Shown piece after piece: positions 22,859-34,092 of a stretch of DNA of 64,000 nucleotides (positions within the stretch are counted from its first letter, which is position 1; the number at the start of each line of letters is the position of its first letter). The stretch is from Saposhnikovia divaricata (taxonomy: Eukaryota > Streptophyta > Magnoliopsida > Apiales > Apiaceae). The position numbers were made by a program, and so were the translations under genes. Where the stretch lies: assembly GCA_036435485.1 (NCBI GenBank), contig CM071601.1:182281939-182345938 (forward strand). The letters are read 5' to 3'. Below the pieces are notes generated by a model that ran no database searches, was not told the DNA's origin, and saw only the letters and a program-made list of their open reading frames with translations.

Positions 22859-24362
22859 TGATAAGTGGATTTTATATCTACTTGGAACGTCCTATAGTGG
22901 CTTAAATTGATTCACTTGGCCTCAAGTTTGTTGCATTTTTGATGTGTTTTGTGTAGATGTGCAGGTTTGTAATTATCGGTTGGGATGAGCGTTCTTCGTG
23001 GATCTTGGAGTTTAAATGGAGTTTGGAATGAAGAATGGAGTCTTGTTATAGGCCAACATGAAGATTCCAAGGCAAGGAATTGAAGTATGGAAGCTTTGAG
23101 GAAAAGAACTAAAGGAAACGGAGGCAAAACGAAGGGAAAACGAAGGAAATACATGCTGAAAAATGTCCCGGCAGAATGGACTTGAGGCCGTGGCCTCAAG
23201 ATCTCAGGATGTGGCCTCGGAAGCAATCTGATCCGTGCGGGAATTTCCCTAAAAAGTCTCGAAATTCTTGCCTGGTTGGAATAAAAATTGTATTTTTAGG
23301 CTATTTCTTGTTGGAATAAAACCTCTAGGGCTTATGTTTTAAAAAATAACACGTTATATCATTGTAAAAAGCGAGATACATGAGATAGAGAAGAAGAGGA
23401 GAAAATAAAAAACACTTCCAAGGTGACAGCAAGGGAGAATCGCTCAAGTTCAAGATCTAGGGTTTTTTCTTTATTGTTTTTCTGAATCTTCTAAACTTAT
23501 ACTTTGTTAACTATTGAATTACTTTCAAGTATTCTATTCTCATTCATTAATTGTTTCAATTCTTGTGTTCTAATTATGTTATCAATTGAACCCATGATGG
23601 TGAAGGGTTCGAATATGAACTAATCACTATCATGGGGTTCCAATGGATTCGATGTCGTAATTATTGTGTTTGACATGTGATTGATTGTTGGGTGATTGGA
23701 TTTTGATAATCTAGTGTGGTTGATTTAATTGATAGATGTTTAGCTAGCATCTAATTATTTAATTCTTGTTGATTGCGAAAGTGGATTCAAGAGTTGAGAT
23801 TTTGCCATACTAGCATGGGTTCGTGAATTAATTTGTTTTTTTTCATGATTAGTGGTATGATTTAACCAATGCATATTGCCCCATGTAATTATAAAAGATA
23901 ACTTGTGCTTAAACCAATTACTTTTCCAGATTATATAGACATATATGATTTGATCGTAATGTGGTGTCCTCTTGATTTCTATCTGTTGTGGATGTTAAGT
24001 GGTTTGATATGAGTATATTGAAAGGTAACTCGTATTATCGTAGTGTTATCTGATTAATTATCTTGTCTGTCACCCGTGTCTATTTAATGTGTCAACCTTT
24101 AGTGAAGTTTTCGATGAAATTGGAACTCCATGTTTTCTCATATATAGTTAATCTCGTTTGTAATTTAATCTTAGTTAATAATTGTTTAATTGGTAAATCT
24201 AGTAATCAACAACCAATTTTGATAATTGTTCGAGAATTAAGAAGTAACCATACACTGTTGCATACGCACTAAAATTGGCATTACACCTAGTCTCTGCGGA
24301 ACGAATCTTATTTATCACTTGCTATTTGTGATCGCGTATACTTGCGTGTTTACGAGTCAACA
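22859..24362 (+). mobile_element. Athila-like LTR 3
   Basis: Terminal LTR of the tandem. Private variants include GCGAAAGTGG, CTAGCATGGG and GTTCGAGAATT. It is followed by the GAGTT duplication and the resumed Copia RT. Confidence 0.9.
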
Positions 24363-24363
24363 A

Positions 24364-25548
24364 GAGTTGGAAGAAGAAGTTTATGTGCAACCACCACCTG
24401 GCTTTGAAGATCCACATTTCCCAGAATTTGTCCACAGATTGCTTAAGGCATTGTATGACTTAAGCAGGCTCCAAGGGCATGGTATGACACTTTATCACAG
24501 TTCCTTCTTGAAAATCAATTCACTAGAGGCACGTTGGACAAGACACTGTTTTACAAGAAACATGGTAATGATATTATCCTAGTTCAGATCTATGTGGATG
24601 ATATCATATTTGGCTCTACAAATGAGAAGCTGTATGAGAAATTCTCTAAGCTCATGCAAAGCAGATATGCGATGAGTATGATGGGAGTCTGGGAGAGTTA
24701 ACATTCTTTCTTGGATTGCAAGTTAGTCAGAGGAAGGATGGTATCTTCATCAGTCAAACCAATTACATCAAGGATTTATTAAAGAAGTTTGACTTAGAAG
24801 ACTGCTCACCTGCAAAGACAGCCATGGCCACTGCCACCAAATTGGATGAAGATGTCAAAGGCAAGAGAGTAGATATCTCAGTCTACAGAGGCATGGTTGG
24901 TTCTCTACTCTATCTCACTGCAAGTAGGCAAGACATCATGTTTGTTACATGTCTGTGTGCAAGGTTTCAATCAAATCCAAAAGAGTCACATTTGATTGCT
25001 ATAAAAAGGATATTTAGATATCTGAAGGGCACTCCAAACTTGGGTTTATGGTATCCTAAGGACAAAGGGTTCAATATGGTTGGTCACTCTGATACTGATT
25101 ATGCTGGATGCAGAGTGGATAGGAAGAGCACCTCAGGTAGCTGCCAGTTTCTTGGACAAAGGCTAGTCTCTTGGTATGGCAAGAAACAACAATCTGTGTC
25201 AACTTCCACAGCTGAGGTTGAATACAAAGCTGCTGGGAGTTGCTGTGCTCAAGTGCTTTGGATTAGAAACCAACTTAGAGATTATGGACTTGTGTTGGAA
25301 AGAATTCCAATCATGTGCGACAACACAAGTGCAATCTCTATAGTTGCCAATCCTGTAAATCATTGACAAAGCACATTGACATCAGATATCATTTCATTAG
25401 GGAGCATGCAACTAATGGAACCATTGAGTTGCATTATGTCCCTACAGATAAATAATTAGCTGATATATTCACTAAGCCATTGGATGAAGCCACCTTCACA
25501 AGGTTGGTTAGTGAAATTGGAATGCCGAATTCTTCAGAATCTGGCTAA
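24364..25548 (+). pseudogene. pol: Copia RT (C-terminal part) and RNase H, copy A
   Basis: It resumes with ELEEEVYVQPPPGFEDP. The KALYGLKQAPRAW region is damaged by a small deletion and frameshift. The catalytic box IYVDDIIFGSTNEK is intact (codons at 24588-24629). A stop lies near 24700 before the FLGLQV block. KRIFRYLKGTPNLGLWYP, then the RNase H motifs SDTDYAGC, STAEVEYKAAGSCC and CDNTSAI follow; a frameshift lies at 25365 and a stop near 25455. The frame ends with a TAA at 25546-25548. Canonical RNase H has Asp-Glu-Asp catalytic residues and these are still visible. The enzyme cannot be made in one piece. Confidence 0.9.
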
Positions 25549-25789
25549 GTGAAAATATCAACTAGATTGTTGCAGCAGTAAACACTTTATCTAAATTCTC
25601 GATATTTTTGAAGTAAGTGTTGGCTGAAATATGATTTATAAATATTTCAAATCTGTTGCATATGTTGAAAATCATATTCGAATTAGCTTGAAATTTTTAT
25701 GAAATTTTAAGACTATCACTATTTAATTTGTTAGAATATTCTTCATGTGAATAATTCTGGTGACTTTTGAAAAGGTAGTGAAAATTAAC
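25549..25789 (+). other. AT-rich spacer after Copia pol
   Basis: Short non-coding AT-rich spacer between the pol stop and the TTCTCGAA-rich block; no feature recognised. Confidence 0.5.
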
Positions 25790-26200
25790 TTTTATGAGTG
25801 GAAAGTGTAGCTCGATAAGTCAGACTTCTCTAATGACTTTCTTGTCTATGGTCGACTTCTCTAACAAGTCTATTTGGAACACTCTTGAGTTCTCGAATAG
25901 TGCATTTTGGAGAAATCGAACAGAGACTTGCTTGACTTCTCGATTAGGACATTTGAGTTCTCTAATGACTGAGTTCTCGAATAGAACATTTGAGTTCTCT
26001 AATGACTGAGTTCTCGAATAGAACATTTGAGTTGTCGAATCATTTGAAAAGGCTGAATTTTCGCTGAATCTTAACCGCTTTTGGATTTTTATTCAGAATT
26101 TTAAATCATTCATAAAAACTGCTTGAGATATCGATTAAGCCTTTCTTGACTTATCGAATAGTTGATTTCTACTTCTCGAATGACTGACTTGTCAATACAA
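25790..26200 (+). repeat. TTCTCGAA-rich block before the extra 3-prime frame
   Basis: Short imperfect repeats of GAGTTCTCGAATAGAACATT, ACTTCTCGATT and related words. They are the reverse complement of the TTCGAGAA words that fill the Copia LTRs at 4590-5020 and 33020-33430. Confidence 0.75.
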
Positions 26201-26376
26201 AACATATATGTAATCGACAATTCAAGTACTTCATACTTATACAGCTTTACATCTATTCGTTTCATTTCACTCGATTTCTCAAGCATCTAAAGTTCCAAAA
26301 CCTCTGAAAACCCTAACTTCAAAAGCTAAATTTCTTCTTCAACCTTCATTCTCTTCTCTCGTCTCTCTGTGTGACA
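26201..26376 (+). promoter_or_regulatory. possible leader of the extra 3-prime Copia frame
   Basis: Pyrimidine-rich sequence with AAACCCTAA-like (telo-box) context at about 26308 and CTTCTTCAACC/CTCTTCTCTCG runs, ending GACAATGGC around the ATG at 26377. It looks like a plant 5-prime leader. Whether it marks an internal promoter or a spliced RNA is inference. Confidence 0.35.
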
Positions 26377-27338
26377 ATGGCAAATACCCAACTCACAATT
26401 CCTAACCACACCAACTTCATTGCTATTACTAATGATGTGGAAGCACCCAATGCTAATTTCAAGTGCTTTGTTCGATGGATATCCGAGTCCTACATCAAGG
26501 ATGCACTTTCATCCAACCCAACACTGTATCTAGATTTGCTAGAACAATTTTGGAGGACTGCTACTGTGGAGGTCATTGCTCTTGAAAATGCTATAACCTC
26601 ATATGTAGTCTACTGCAAGATTCAGGACAAGGAGATCACCATCACTACTGCAGACATGAATCAAGCACTGGGGCTACAACAAGGAGTGTATGACCCACTA
26701 GCCACTAATGCTTAATTGGAGGACTTCTTTGATTTTATCAACTACTCAGATAAAATCAAACTTGGAAATTTGAATAGGAAGTTCTTGAGAAAAGAATGGA
26801 GCTATGTCTTTGCCACTCTTCTCCAAGACTTCACTGCAAGGAAGTCTAGCTTTGACCAAATCAGTACACCTGTTCAACAAATAGGCTATGCCCTAACGTA
26901 TGGGAAAAAGATTGATGTTGGACTAATCATAATGCAGGAGCTGTATGGGAGACTTGGTAAGAACACCAAGAGAGGTACTGAAATTTTCTTCCCTCATTTT
27001 ATTCAATCTGCTCTTAATTTTGTAGATAATAAACTGATTGAATTTCCTGGGATGAATAGAAATAGAATAGGCTATCCGAAATCCATGACCAAACTCATTT
27101 TTGGTAGCTTGGAGACTAGGAATGATGTGGATGTAAGACTTAAAATAACTCCCCATATGGAGAGTTTATTTAGGACTTACCCCCACAACATGCCAATATT
27201 TGCCTCTAAATCTGAGTTAGCTAGGCCTAAGCAAGTAGAACAAGATGCTAACCCAGGGCCTGCTAACCAACCCCATCAACCAAACACTCTACCAAACACA
27301 GAGCCACCTGCATCATCCTCTCAACAGGGTGGTGTTAG
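26377..27338 (+). pseudogene. SIRE-type extra 3-prime frame, N-terminal part
   Basis: ATG at 26377. The pattern FKCFVRWISESYIKDALSSN, then LYLDLLEQFW, ITTADMNQALGL, GRLGKNTKRGTEIFFPHFIQ resembles the frame found after pol in SIRE-like Copia elements of asterids (segment order: INFL…YALTVNPTIY…QFW…). It is sometimes called envelope-like; its function is unproven and I see no signal peptide or transmembrane helix in this part. One in-frame TAA (26713-26715) follows the first 112 codons, and the same frame continues. A Pro/Gln-rich tail is cut at 27338 by the minus-strand solo LTR. Confidence 0.7.
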
Positions 27339-28738
27339 TGTTCGCATTTATTCACGCAAGAGAACGTGGTCAACAAGTAATATATGGTAAATAAGATTCG
27401 TTCCCACAGAGACTCGAATTGTTCGTTTTAGTTCACTTATACACCAGCTTATGATTTACACTCACTGCCAAGACAATCACAATTTTGGTTTTGATTAACT
27501 AATGATAAAATACCAACTATGAAAATTACGAGAAAATAACTTAACGATTAACTTATAATAAACAAACATTGGATTTCAATTTCATTAACCACTTCATCTA
27601 GAATCTTATGCCCCTTTAACCTAGCATGTGACAGAGTTGATTACTGATTAGATGCACTAAACTAATACACACCAACTTTCGTTGTGCGTATACCATCCTA
27701 CTGATCATCCACAATTGATAGAAGTCAAGTAGTCACCAAATATGCGTAGTTCCTATATGTCTATAGCAATTGAACACATACCGGTTAAAAATCAAGCATC
27801 CAGAAAACCACATAGTCAGTGCAAGACGGTTAGAATTACACCACAAATTAATACATGCTCTTCGCATGCAAAAACCTATGCTAGCATGAATTGTTCTAAA
27901 CCCTAGATCCACTTTCGCATTCACCAAGATTAAACAAACAATTATAGGTGTTCGCGACTCACCTATAACGAATAAGCGTAATCATACTAGCAAATCAATA
28001 CAATCAATCACACACCAAGGTATAAAAAACACTTAATTACTAGAATCCATAGAAAAATCCATTAAAATCCCATGATAGCAAGTTAGCCCATAATCGACCT
28101 AATCGCCATCATGGGTTCAAGTGTAAACATGATTGAAAAAGAGTTACGATAAACCAAACAAGATTAGTGAAAGAGTATACGAAAACAACCGAGCATTCAA
28201 CGCAATAGGAGATTACAAATATGTAATGAAAACTAGGAAACACCCAATAAGCTTGATGCTCTCCCAATGATTCTCCTCTCTCTAAAAATCCACGCTTAGA
28301 AAAATACGATACTCACTATTGACAATTAGGGCTTTCCCCCAATAGTACATAATAAACTGGGCTTCCAAGACACAAGGCTGCACATCTCATCCGAACCGGC
28401 CCTTCAGAACAAGCCCAACAGCAGAAAAAAATAGTATTTCTCAGCCAGCCAGGGCGCGGGCGCGCCTGGCCCCCCTGTCCAGAATCTCGATTTTGCTCCG
28501 TTCCTCTGTTGGCTGCTGCACAATGCTCCGATATGCTCCCTGATCGACATGTTATCTCAGCCCTCGACACTTCCAGCTCTAAACCATCCGAAACACGCAA
28601 TTCCACCACCTTATTCCCCAAACGATACTCTGCACACTAAAAACAAGAAAACACATCAAAAGACACTAAACACTCGGGTACAAGCGGTCAATTTAAGCCG
28701 AAATGGAACGTATTTAGTGGACATAAAGTCCACTAACA
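27339..28738 (-). mobile_element. solo LTR of an Athila-like family, minus strand
   Basis: Flanked by GTTAG (27334-27338 and 28739-28743), a perfect 5-bp target duplication. On the minus strand it starts TGTTAGTGGAC and ends GCGAACA. Its 3-prime part reads GGAACGAATCTTATTTACC then a TTGCGTG segment, clearly related to the ends of the LTRs at 13485-24362, but the family is distinct. A GC-rich island (GCGCGGGCGCGCC) lies at 28454-28466. No internal region. Confidence 0.9.
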
Positions 28739-28743
28739 GTTAG

Positions 28744-30577
28744 TAAAAAGGAGAAGAAGATAAAACAGATTGTTTCTGAACCATTAAAAATCTTAACTGA
28801 AGCAGCATTGGCTGTAGAATTAGGTTTAGAAAGTGAGGAACCTGAGTCACCCTTACTAAGGCTAAAGAAGAAGAAGAAGAAATCTAAAACCACCTCTTCA
28901 GTCACACAAATGGCTGAAGTTGTAAAATCAGGGGCACACAGTTCACTAGATGTATCCTCTCAACAGGGTGCATCTATAGAATCAAGCATCCTCCCCAATA
29001 CACTATCTTGTAAAGAGTCAGCACATGGGAGTGATAAGGCTGGCACAACACAGAGTGGAGAGCACATCACACTTGAAACTCCCTCTATTTCTCAGGGGGA
29101 GTTGCCAAAATCTACTCTAAAAGACACTACTCTTCCAGAATCTAACACTCAAATTTCTTTGGAGCCTGCAACTCAAGCAATTGAGGAGCAAGGCATTGAT
29201 CACCAAGAATTTTCTTCTCTTGGTGAGCCAATGGACTCAAGTGACTTAGCGCATGACACTTTGCTCACCACCCAGGAACCACATTTAGATGGTGAGGGAA
29301 TGCTAGCTGGGGCATATCCTAATGACACCATCACAAACATAGAGGATTCACTAGTTTTTACTAGAGACTCTGTGCCTGTGTCAACTACTAGTGTAACTCA
29401 TCCCACTTCTGTGGAGACACCAGTAGTAAAGTTGTTCCATACGGTTATAGAAGTTGCATCTGTAACTGAGGAGTCTAGCTTGCCTAGCTCTAGCTCTGAC
29501 TTTCTGTCACAATGGCTGAAGCCTGTGCAACATGACAGTGCTTCAGGATCAGGATCTGTTCCACCATAATTGACGGTTGAAGCACTTCAAAGCTTAGTTG
29601 TGGATCAGATCCCTGAGTTTGTAAAAATTGCCCAACACTTTATCACCTAAAATTTTTCAAATCCAGATTATGAGGCCATTCTGCTATGTCATAAAGAAGA
29701 TGTGGAGATGCGGAATGAGAAAATAGCAGATGAGGCTGAGAGAGATGGCAATGTGGATGCTTGGTTGCAAGGCAGGAATGATGTTAGTCTATCAGAGGGT
29801 CTTCAATTTCTCAGAGAAGAGTACATCACTTCATTAGGGTCAAATGCCAAATCTTTAACCCCTAGTGAAGTGTATGAAGCTGTGAATGATACCTACAAAG
29901 GAACTCTGAAGGCTGCTCACTATCTAGGCAAGGGCCTTAAAACTGAAATTAATGAGGTCTGTGCAACCACAGTCAAGGAAGTAAATGAAATTAAGAGAGA
30001 TTTTGACTCCAAGTTCCCTTCACTCAACTCTGTTATCAAGACCATTCAAGAATGCAAGGCTACCTGCACCAAGATGGACAATGGATTGGTCTTAGCTCAA
30101 AGTGCTATCAAGAATATGGCCACTCAAATGGAGAAACTGACAAATCAGATAACAGATGCAAATGCCATGCTGAAAACTCTCTTTGCAAATCAATATGGAG
30201 ATAAGCTGGCGAGTGAAGTCCTTGTTCATGAAATGACCAAATTTGAAGTGCAGAGACTCAAGGACCAATCTCTTTCTGGATTTAAAGCCTCTGAGCTATT
30301 CACCAAAGTGGATACTCTTGAGAAGGAAGTGAGGTCACTCAAGCAGTCAAATGCTCATCTTACAGACACAGTTGCAACTCTTACGGAGAAGTTGGACACT
30401 CAAGCTACCACCACAACTGATGTTCTTCTTCATCAACAGCAAATGTTGTCTGCTATGATGAAGCACATGGGACTCCCTCTACCTGAAGAATCTGTCAATC
30501 CCATCTCTTCCAACCCAAAGGCCACTACTGAAGCCTCTGTGCCTGATACCAAGCCTAAGGGGGAGAAAGGACCTTAA
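28744..30577 (+). pseudogene. SIRE-type extra 3-prime frame, middle part
   Basis: It resumes in the frame left at 27338 with a Lys-rich stretch, then LTEAALAVELGLESEEPESP and a long Ser/Thr-rich segment. Stops at 29567-29569 and about 29648-29650 interrupt one continuous frame. From 29702 the sequence is strongly helical and coiled-coil-like (KTEINEVCATTVKEVNEIK, MATQMEKLTNQI, FTKVDTLEKEVRSLKQSNAHL). It ends at TAA 30575-30577. No enzyme motif is visible. Confidence 0.65.
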
Positions 30578-32547
30578 GGAGCTAAAAACCTAAGGGGGAG
30601 AATAAAGAGGAGAGACCTAGGGAGAAAGGCAAAATCATCTCTGAGGGTGGTCATTCAAAAATCTCAAAACCTGCAACCTCTCATGTTCAAGGCAAGGGCA
30701 AAGCCAAAGTCAATGCACCTCTACCTTCTCTACCAACTGTCACCCTACCTCCTGTACACATCACTACCCCAAGTGGCCAAAAACAAACCATCACATCTAC
30801 AGTGGTCGCAGGATCTATGCCAACTGAGCAAGCTAAAACCTCCAGAAATGAAGAAGATCAACCAGTTGAAGTGAATGTAGTTACTGAGGCCAAGCTGATA
30901 GAAGTAGCAAATTCAGAAACTTATCATGATGCTGCCTTCTTGAAGTTTCTGAAAGTCTCACAAGCAAAGGTTGGAGGGGATACATTGGAGTACAGAACTA
31001 GTCTGAAAGAGCAAATCAATTATCTGACAGTGATTCCAAGGAAGCTAAATCAAATCTATCTCAAGGAGATTATGATGGTGACCAGTAATAAAATATTGCA
31101 TCTATCTTATGATACTTTGAAGGCTCTAAAATTCACAGAGATTGATGCTATCCTGGGGTTGATAGAAAAGATGGGAGAGAAAAACAGAAGCCTATATACT
31201 GATCTGAGGAATGGCCAACAAGCTAGGTTGCCTGAAGTTTGCACTTATCCAAGAACAATTATCTATCAATCTGGCACAAGGATCGAGGATATCAAACTGC
31301 TGGTCATTCCCAAGGATCTCACTCTCCAGAATCACAGATTTATCATTGACATTATTGATAAATTAAAAAAGAAGAATGGGATAAGAACTGGTGAAGAAGT
31401 AGAGGCATTGCACATTCTCAGAACCTTCATTGCCACAGGTGAGATTCTAGAAATAGCAAAAGGAAGGAGAAATAAGGATGATAAAGACAAAAGTGATAGG
31501 AGGAGAAGACATCACAGGAGTGATAAGGGTGATGAAGACAAGAAGAAGGATAGCAAAGACAAGAAGGATGATGATGGCCAAGGCAAAGTCTATGAGAGAA
31601 AAAGTGGAAAACAGCAAGCCCTAGGCATCACTAGCTGTAACCTCACCACAACACAAGACTCTAATTCTAGGGTGAATACAGTTAGTAGTGACCTACCAAA
31701 ATCTACACCCATGGCCTCTGCAACTGTTTTGCCACCTCAAGAAGAGAAGAAGATGCAAATCAAGAAACCATCTGTATGTTTCCAAAAGCAAACTGCTAAT
31801 GGTGTACTACAATGGTCTACCAACAAAGGTCACAAGTTTCTTCCAAGCAACCAAGTGAAAAATATCAAATTCAAACATGCTGCAAGAAGAGTGAAGCCAT
31901 CTAAATCAAGGGCCCTAACTATCATTCCAGGATTAAAACTCCAACCACTAGATGAAGACTTTGATGAAGACCAACTACAATTCCTATGGGCTCAAAGAAT
32001 CTACCATGTTGCCATTGTTGATAACTGTCTTGAAGTTAAATACACTGATGAAAGACAAAAGAAATTCAAGCAAGGGACATGTCAGCATTGGGGCAAGCTA
32101 GATGATATAGAAAGGATTATTTCTATGTTGGATTCTAAAAATAGAGTGGAAAGAGTATGGAAGCTGGAGTTGATTGACTTTGTCAAGATGAAGAGAGATC
32201 ACCAGGCAGAACGGAAAACGAAAAGTAAGGAGCTGTTAAAGAAAAGAGAGGAGGAGTTTGCTGTTATGGAAGCTAAGGCTGATGAGTTAAGAGCCATGGG
32301 TCTGTGTAGAGTCAAGTATAATCCTTACATTATTAAATACAAGAAATATGGAAGAACTGTGAAGATTAGAATGGACTATATCAGTTCCCACTCTGAGAAA
32401 CAGCTGAATGAAGTTCTTAAAGAACTATCAGGCTCTCCTCTAATTGAGGAACTCACTGCTATAGAAGACATTGTTCTTTCTATGGAAGAAAATGCAAAGA
32501 AGAAAGATAAAGAAGCTGAAGAAAAGAAGAAAAATGAGAATCTGTAA
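30578..32547 (+). pseudogene. SIRE-type extra 3-prime frame, C-terminal part
   Basis: A frameshift separates it from the preceding part. A 581-codon open frame runs from about 30802 to TAA 32545-32547 without interruption. Visible: a mixed helical region (EYRTSLKEQINYL; DAILGLIEKMG), then a basic Lys/Asp/Arg tract near 31470-31590, then KSRALTIIPGLKLQPLDEDF and a Glu/Lys-rich tail. It lies just before the polypurine tract. Function unknown; the basic tract could bind nucleic acid. The length without stops is notable in an element whose pol is ruined. Confidence 0.55.
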
Positions 32548-32720
32548 GCCAAAGCTCAAGAGATGAATCCAAAAGGATATGGCTAGTAATTCTTCATAAC
32601 TTGTAAGGATGCCTCTTTGTATTTTCAATCAAGTTACATACCTGTACTTTTCAAGTTTTATCTTTTTGTATGATAGGCTTGTTATCAGACATGAAATTGT
32701 GACTAAGGGTCTTACTCACA

Positions 32721-32733
32721 ATTTGGGGGAGAT
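32721..32733 (+). promoter_or_regulatory. Copia polypurine tract
   Basis: ATTTGGGGGAGAT directly before LTR B; the GGGGGAGAT form is typical of Ty1/Copia. Confidence 0.85.
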
Positions 32734-34040
32734 TGCTAGTCACAGAGGCATGCCTGTATACATCTAATAACAAGCCTAATTGTTTGTAATGCTTTGCATT
32801 ACCTACATGACCTCTTAACTGAGGGAACCTCTAGTTGTAGAGTTCCTACTTGTTGTAGTACTTATAACAGGCATCAAATTCTACCTGTGTAACTGTAATT
32901 AAAGTCAGAGAATAATGCTTGAAAGAAGTTCCAAGGATCATGCCTCAAGCTTGAAGACCAAGACTGTCAAAATAAACACAGTTAGAATTTGGAGAATGAA
33001 GATTTGCCTAAGTACCAATTCGAGAAGTATGCTTGTTATATTCGAGAAGTCTAGCATTCGAGAAGTCAGGAATTCGACATCTCAAAAGACACTGTTCGAT
33101 ATCTCTGGAGATTAACTAGTCAAAGCCTTATTCGAGAACTCAGAGATTCGACATGTCTAATACTCTATTCGAGAACTCAAGAAGTCAACAAGTCAAAGCA
33201 TCATTCGAGTTCTCTAAGAGTCAACAAGTCAAAGCTACATTCGATATCTCAAGGACTAAAGAAGCTATTCGATATCTCATGGATTCGATAAGTAAAATGC
33301 TCTATTCGATATCTTAAGGATTCCTGGAGAAAAGACTTATTCGATATGTCAGCTCAATAGTATTCGAGTACTCAAAGTTATCGATTAAGCCAATTTTAGT
33401 TCTCGAATCACCAACAGAGTTACTTCTCGAATACAATTTCGGAGACAAAATACTGAAGAATTGTACAAGTCAGAAACCTGCAACAAGCTAAGACGCTTTA
33501 TGGACCACATAATGTAAAGCACGTTGGAAATCCTACAAAGAAGCTTGGAGAGATAGTACAAGAGACAAAGAGCTAAAGAAGTGGATCTGAACAGAGTTCT
33601 AAGAAGTCAAATCTGTAGCAGTTTGGATGTTTACTCAAATAGGATAGACACATTAAAATGCGAGTTTGTTTGCTACCTTATTTGTTGTAAGCAAGTTGTT
33701 CACGTGATATAAGTGAACAACCCTGCTTCTTTAGCAAGTATCAAATAGAGTGATCTATTGTTTTTCCAAGTAATATCTCTCTGAGAAAGAAGCTGAGAAT
33801 ACTAACATTTGTATTCACAGATTGTAGCAAATCTTTATCTAATACAATATTAGATTAAAGTGATATCGTGTTCTTGTGTTTATATTCCGCACTTACATAA
33901 TCTGTTAAACACAAACACACACTCTGTTACACAACCAGATTCAAACCCTTAAAACAACCTTCACCTAAAACACTTATCAGAAAAAAAAGTTTGTGAATAC
34001 ATTCACCCCCCTCTGTATTCAGGAGTGTGTTCAATACTCA
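32734..34040 (+). mobile_element. Copia LTR B
   Basis: Complete 1307-bp LTR from TGCTAGTCAC to ATACTCA. It keeps the ~200 bp (about 33805-34000) missing from LTR A, and carries the TTCGAGAA words and the G-box inverted repeat at 33695-33721. A polypurine tract precedes it and a primer site follows, so it is shared by two element copies. Confidence 0.9.
33695..33721 (+). promoter_or_regulatory. G-box/TATAA inverted repeat in LTR B
   Basis: Same perfect 9-9-9 inverted repeat as in LTR A; CACGTG at 33701-33706 and TATAA at 33708-33712. Confidence 0.5.
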
Positions 34041-34045
34041 ACAAG

Positions 34046-34057
34046 TGGTATCAGAGC
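34046..34057 (+). promoter_or_regulatory. Copia primer binding site (copy B)
   Basis: TGGTATCAGAGC, 5 nt after the LTR B end. Confidence 0.9.
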
Positions 34058-34092
34058 AGGCTGTTTATTTAAAAAAAATACAGAAAAAGATC

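Larger units (their letters stand above)
13485..24362 (+). mobile_element. Athila-like non-autonomous element, three-LTR tandem
   Basis: LTR (13485-14989), internal (14990-18172), LTR (18173-19676), internal (19677-22858), LTR (22859-24362). The repeat period is 4686-4687 bp. The whole block is flanked by GAGTT (13480-13484 and 24364-24368), so it behaves as one insertion into Copia RT. Copies differ at only a handful of sites. Each internal region has a primer site, one ORF derived from gag C-terminus and protease/linker remnants, a long non-coding 3-prime part and a polypurine tract. There is no RT, RNase H or integrase. The right LTR edge may be 24362 or 24363. Confidence 0.9.

Noticed and set aside
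28316..28621. Minus-strand 101-codon frame in a GC-rich patch
   Set aside because: It lies within a solo LTR with perfect target duplication; no domain.
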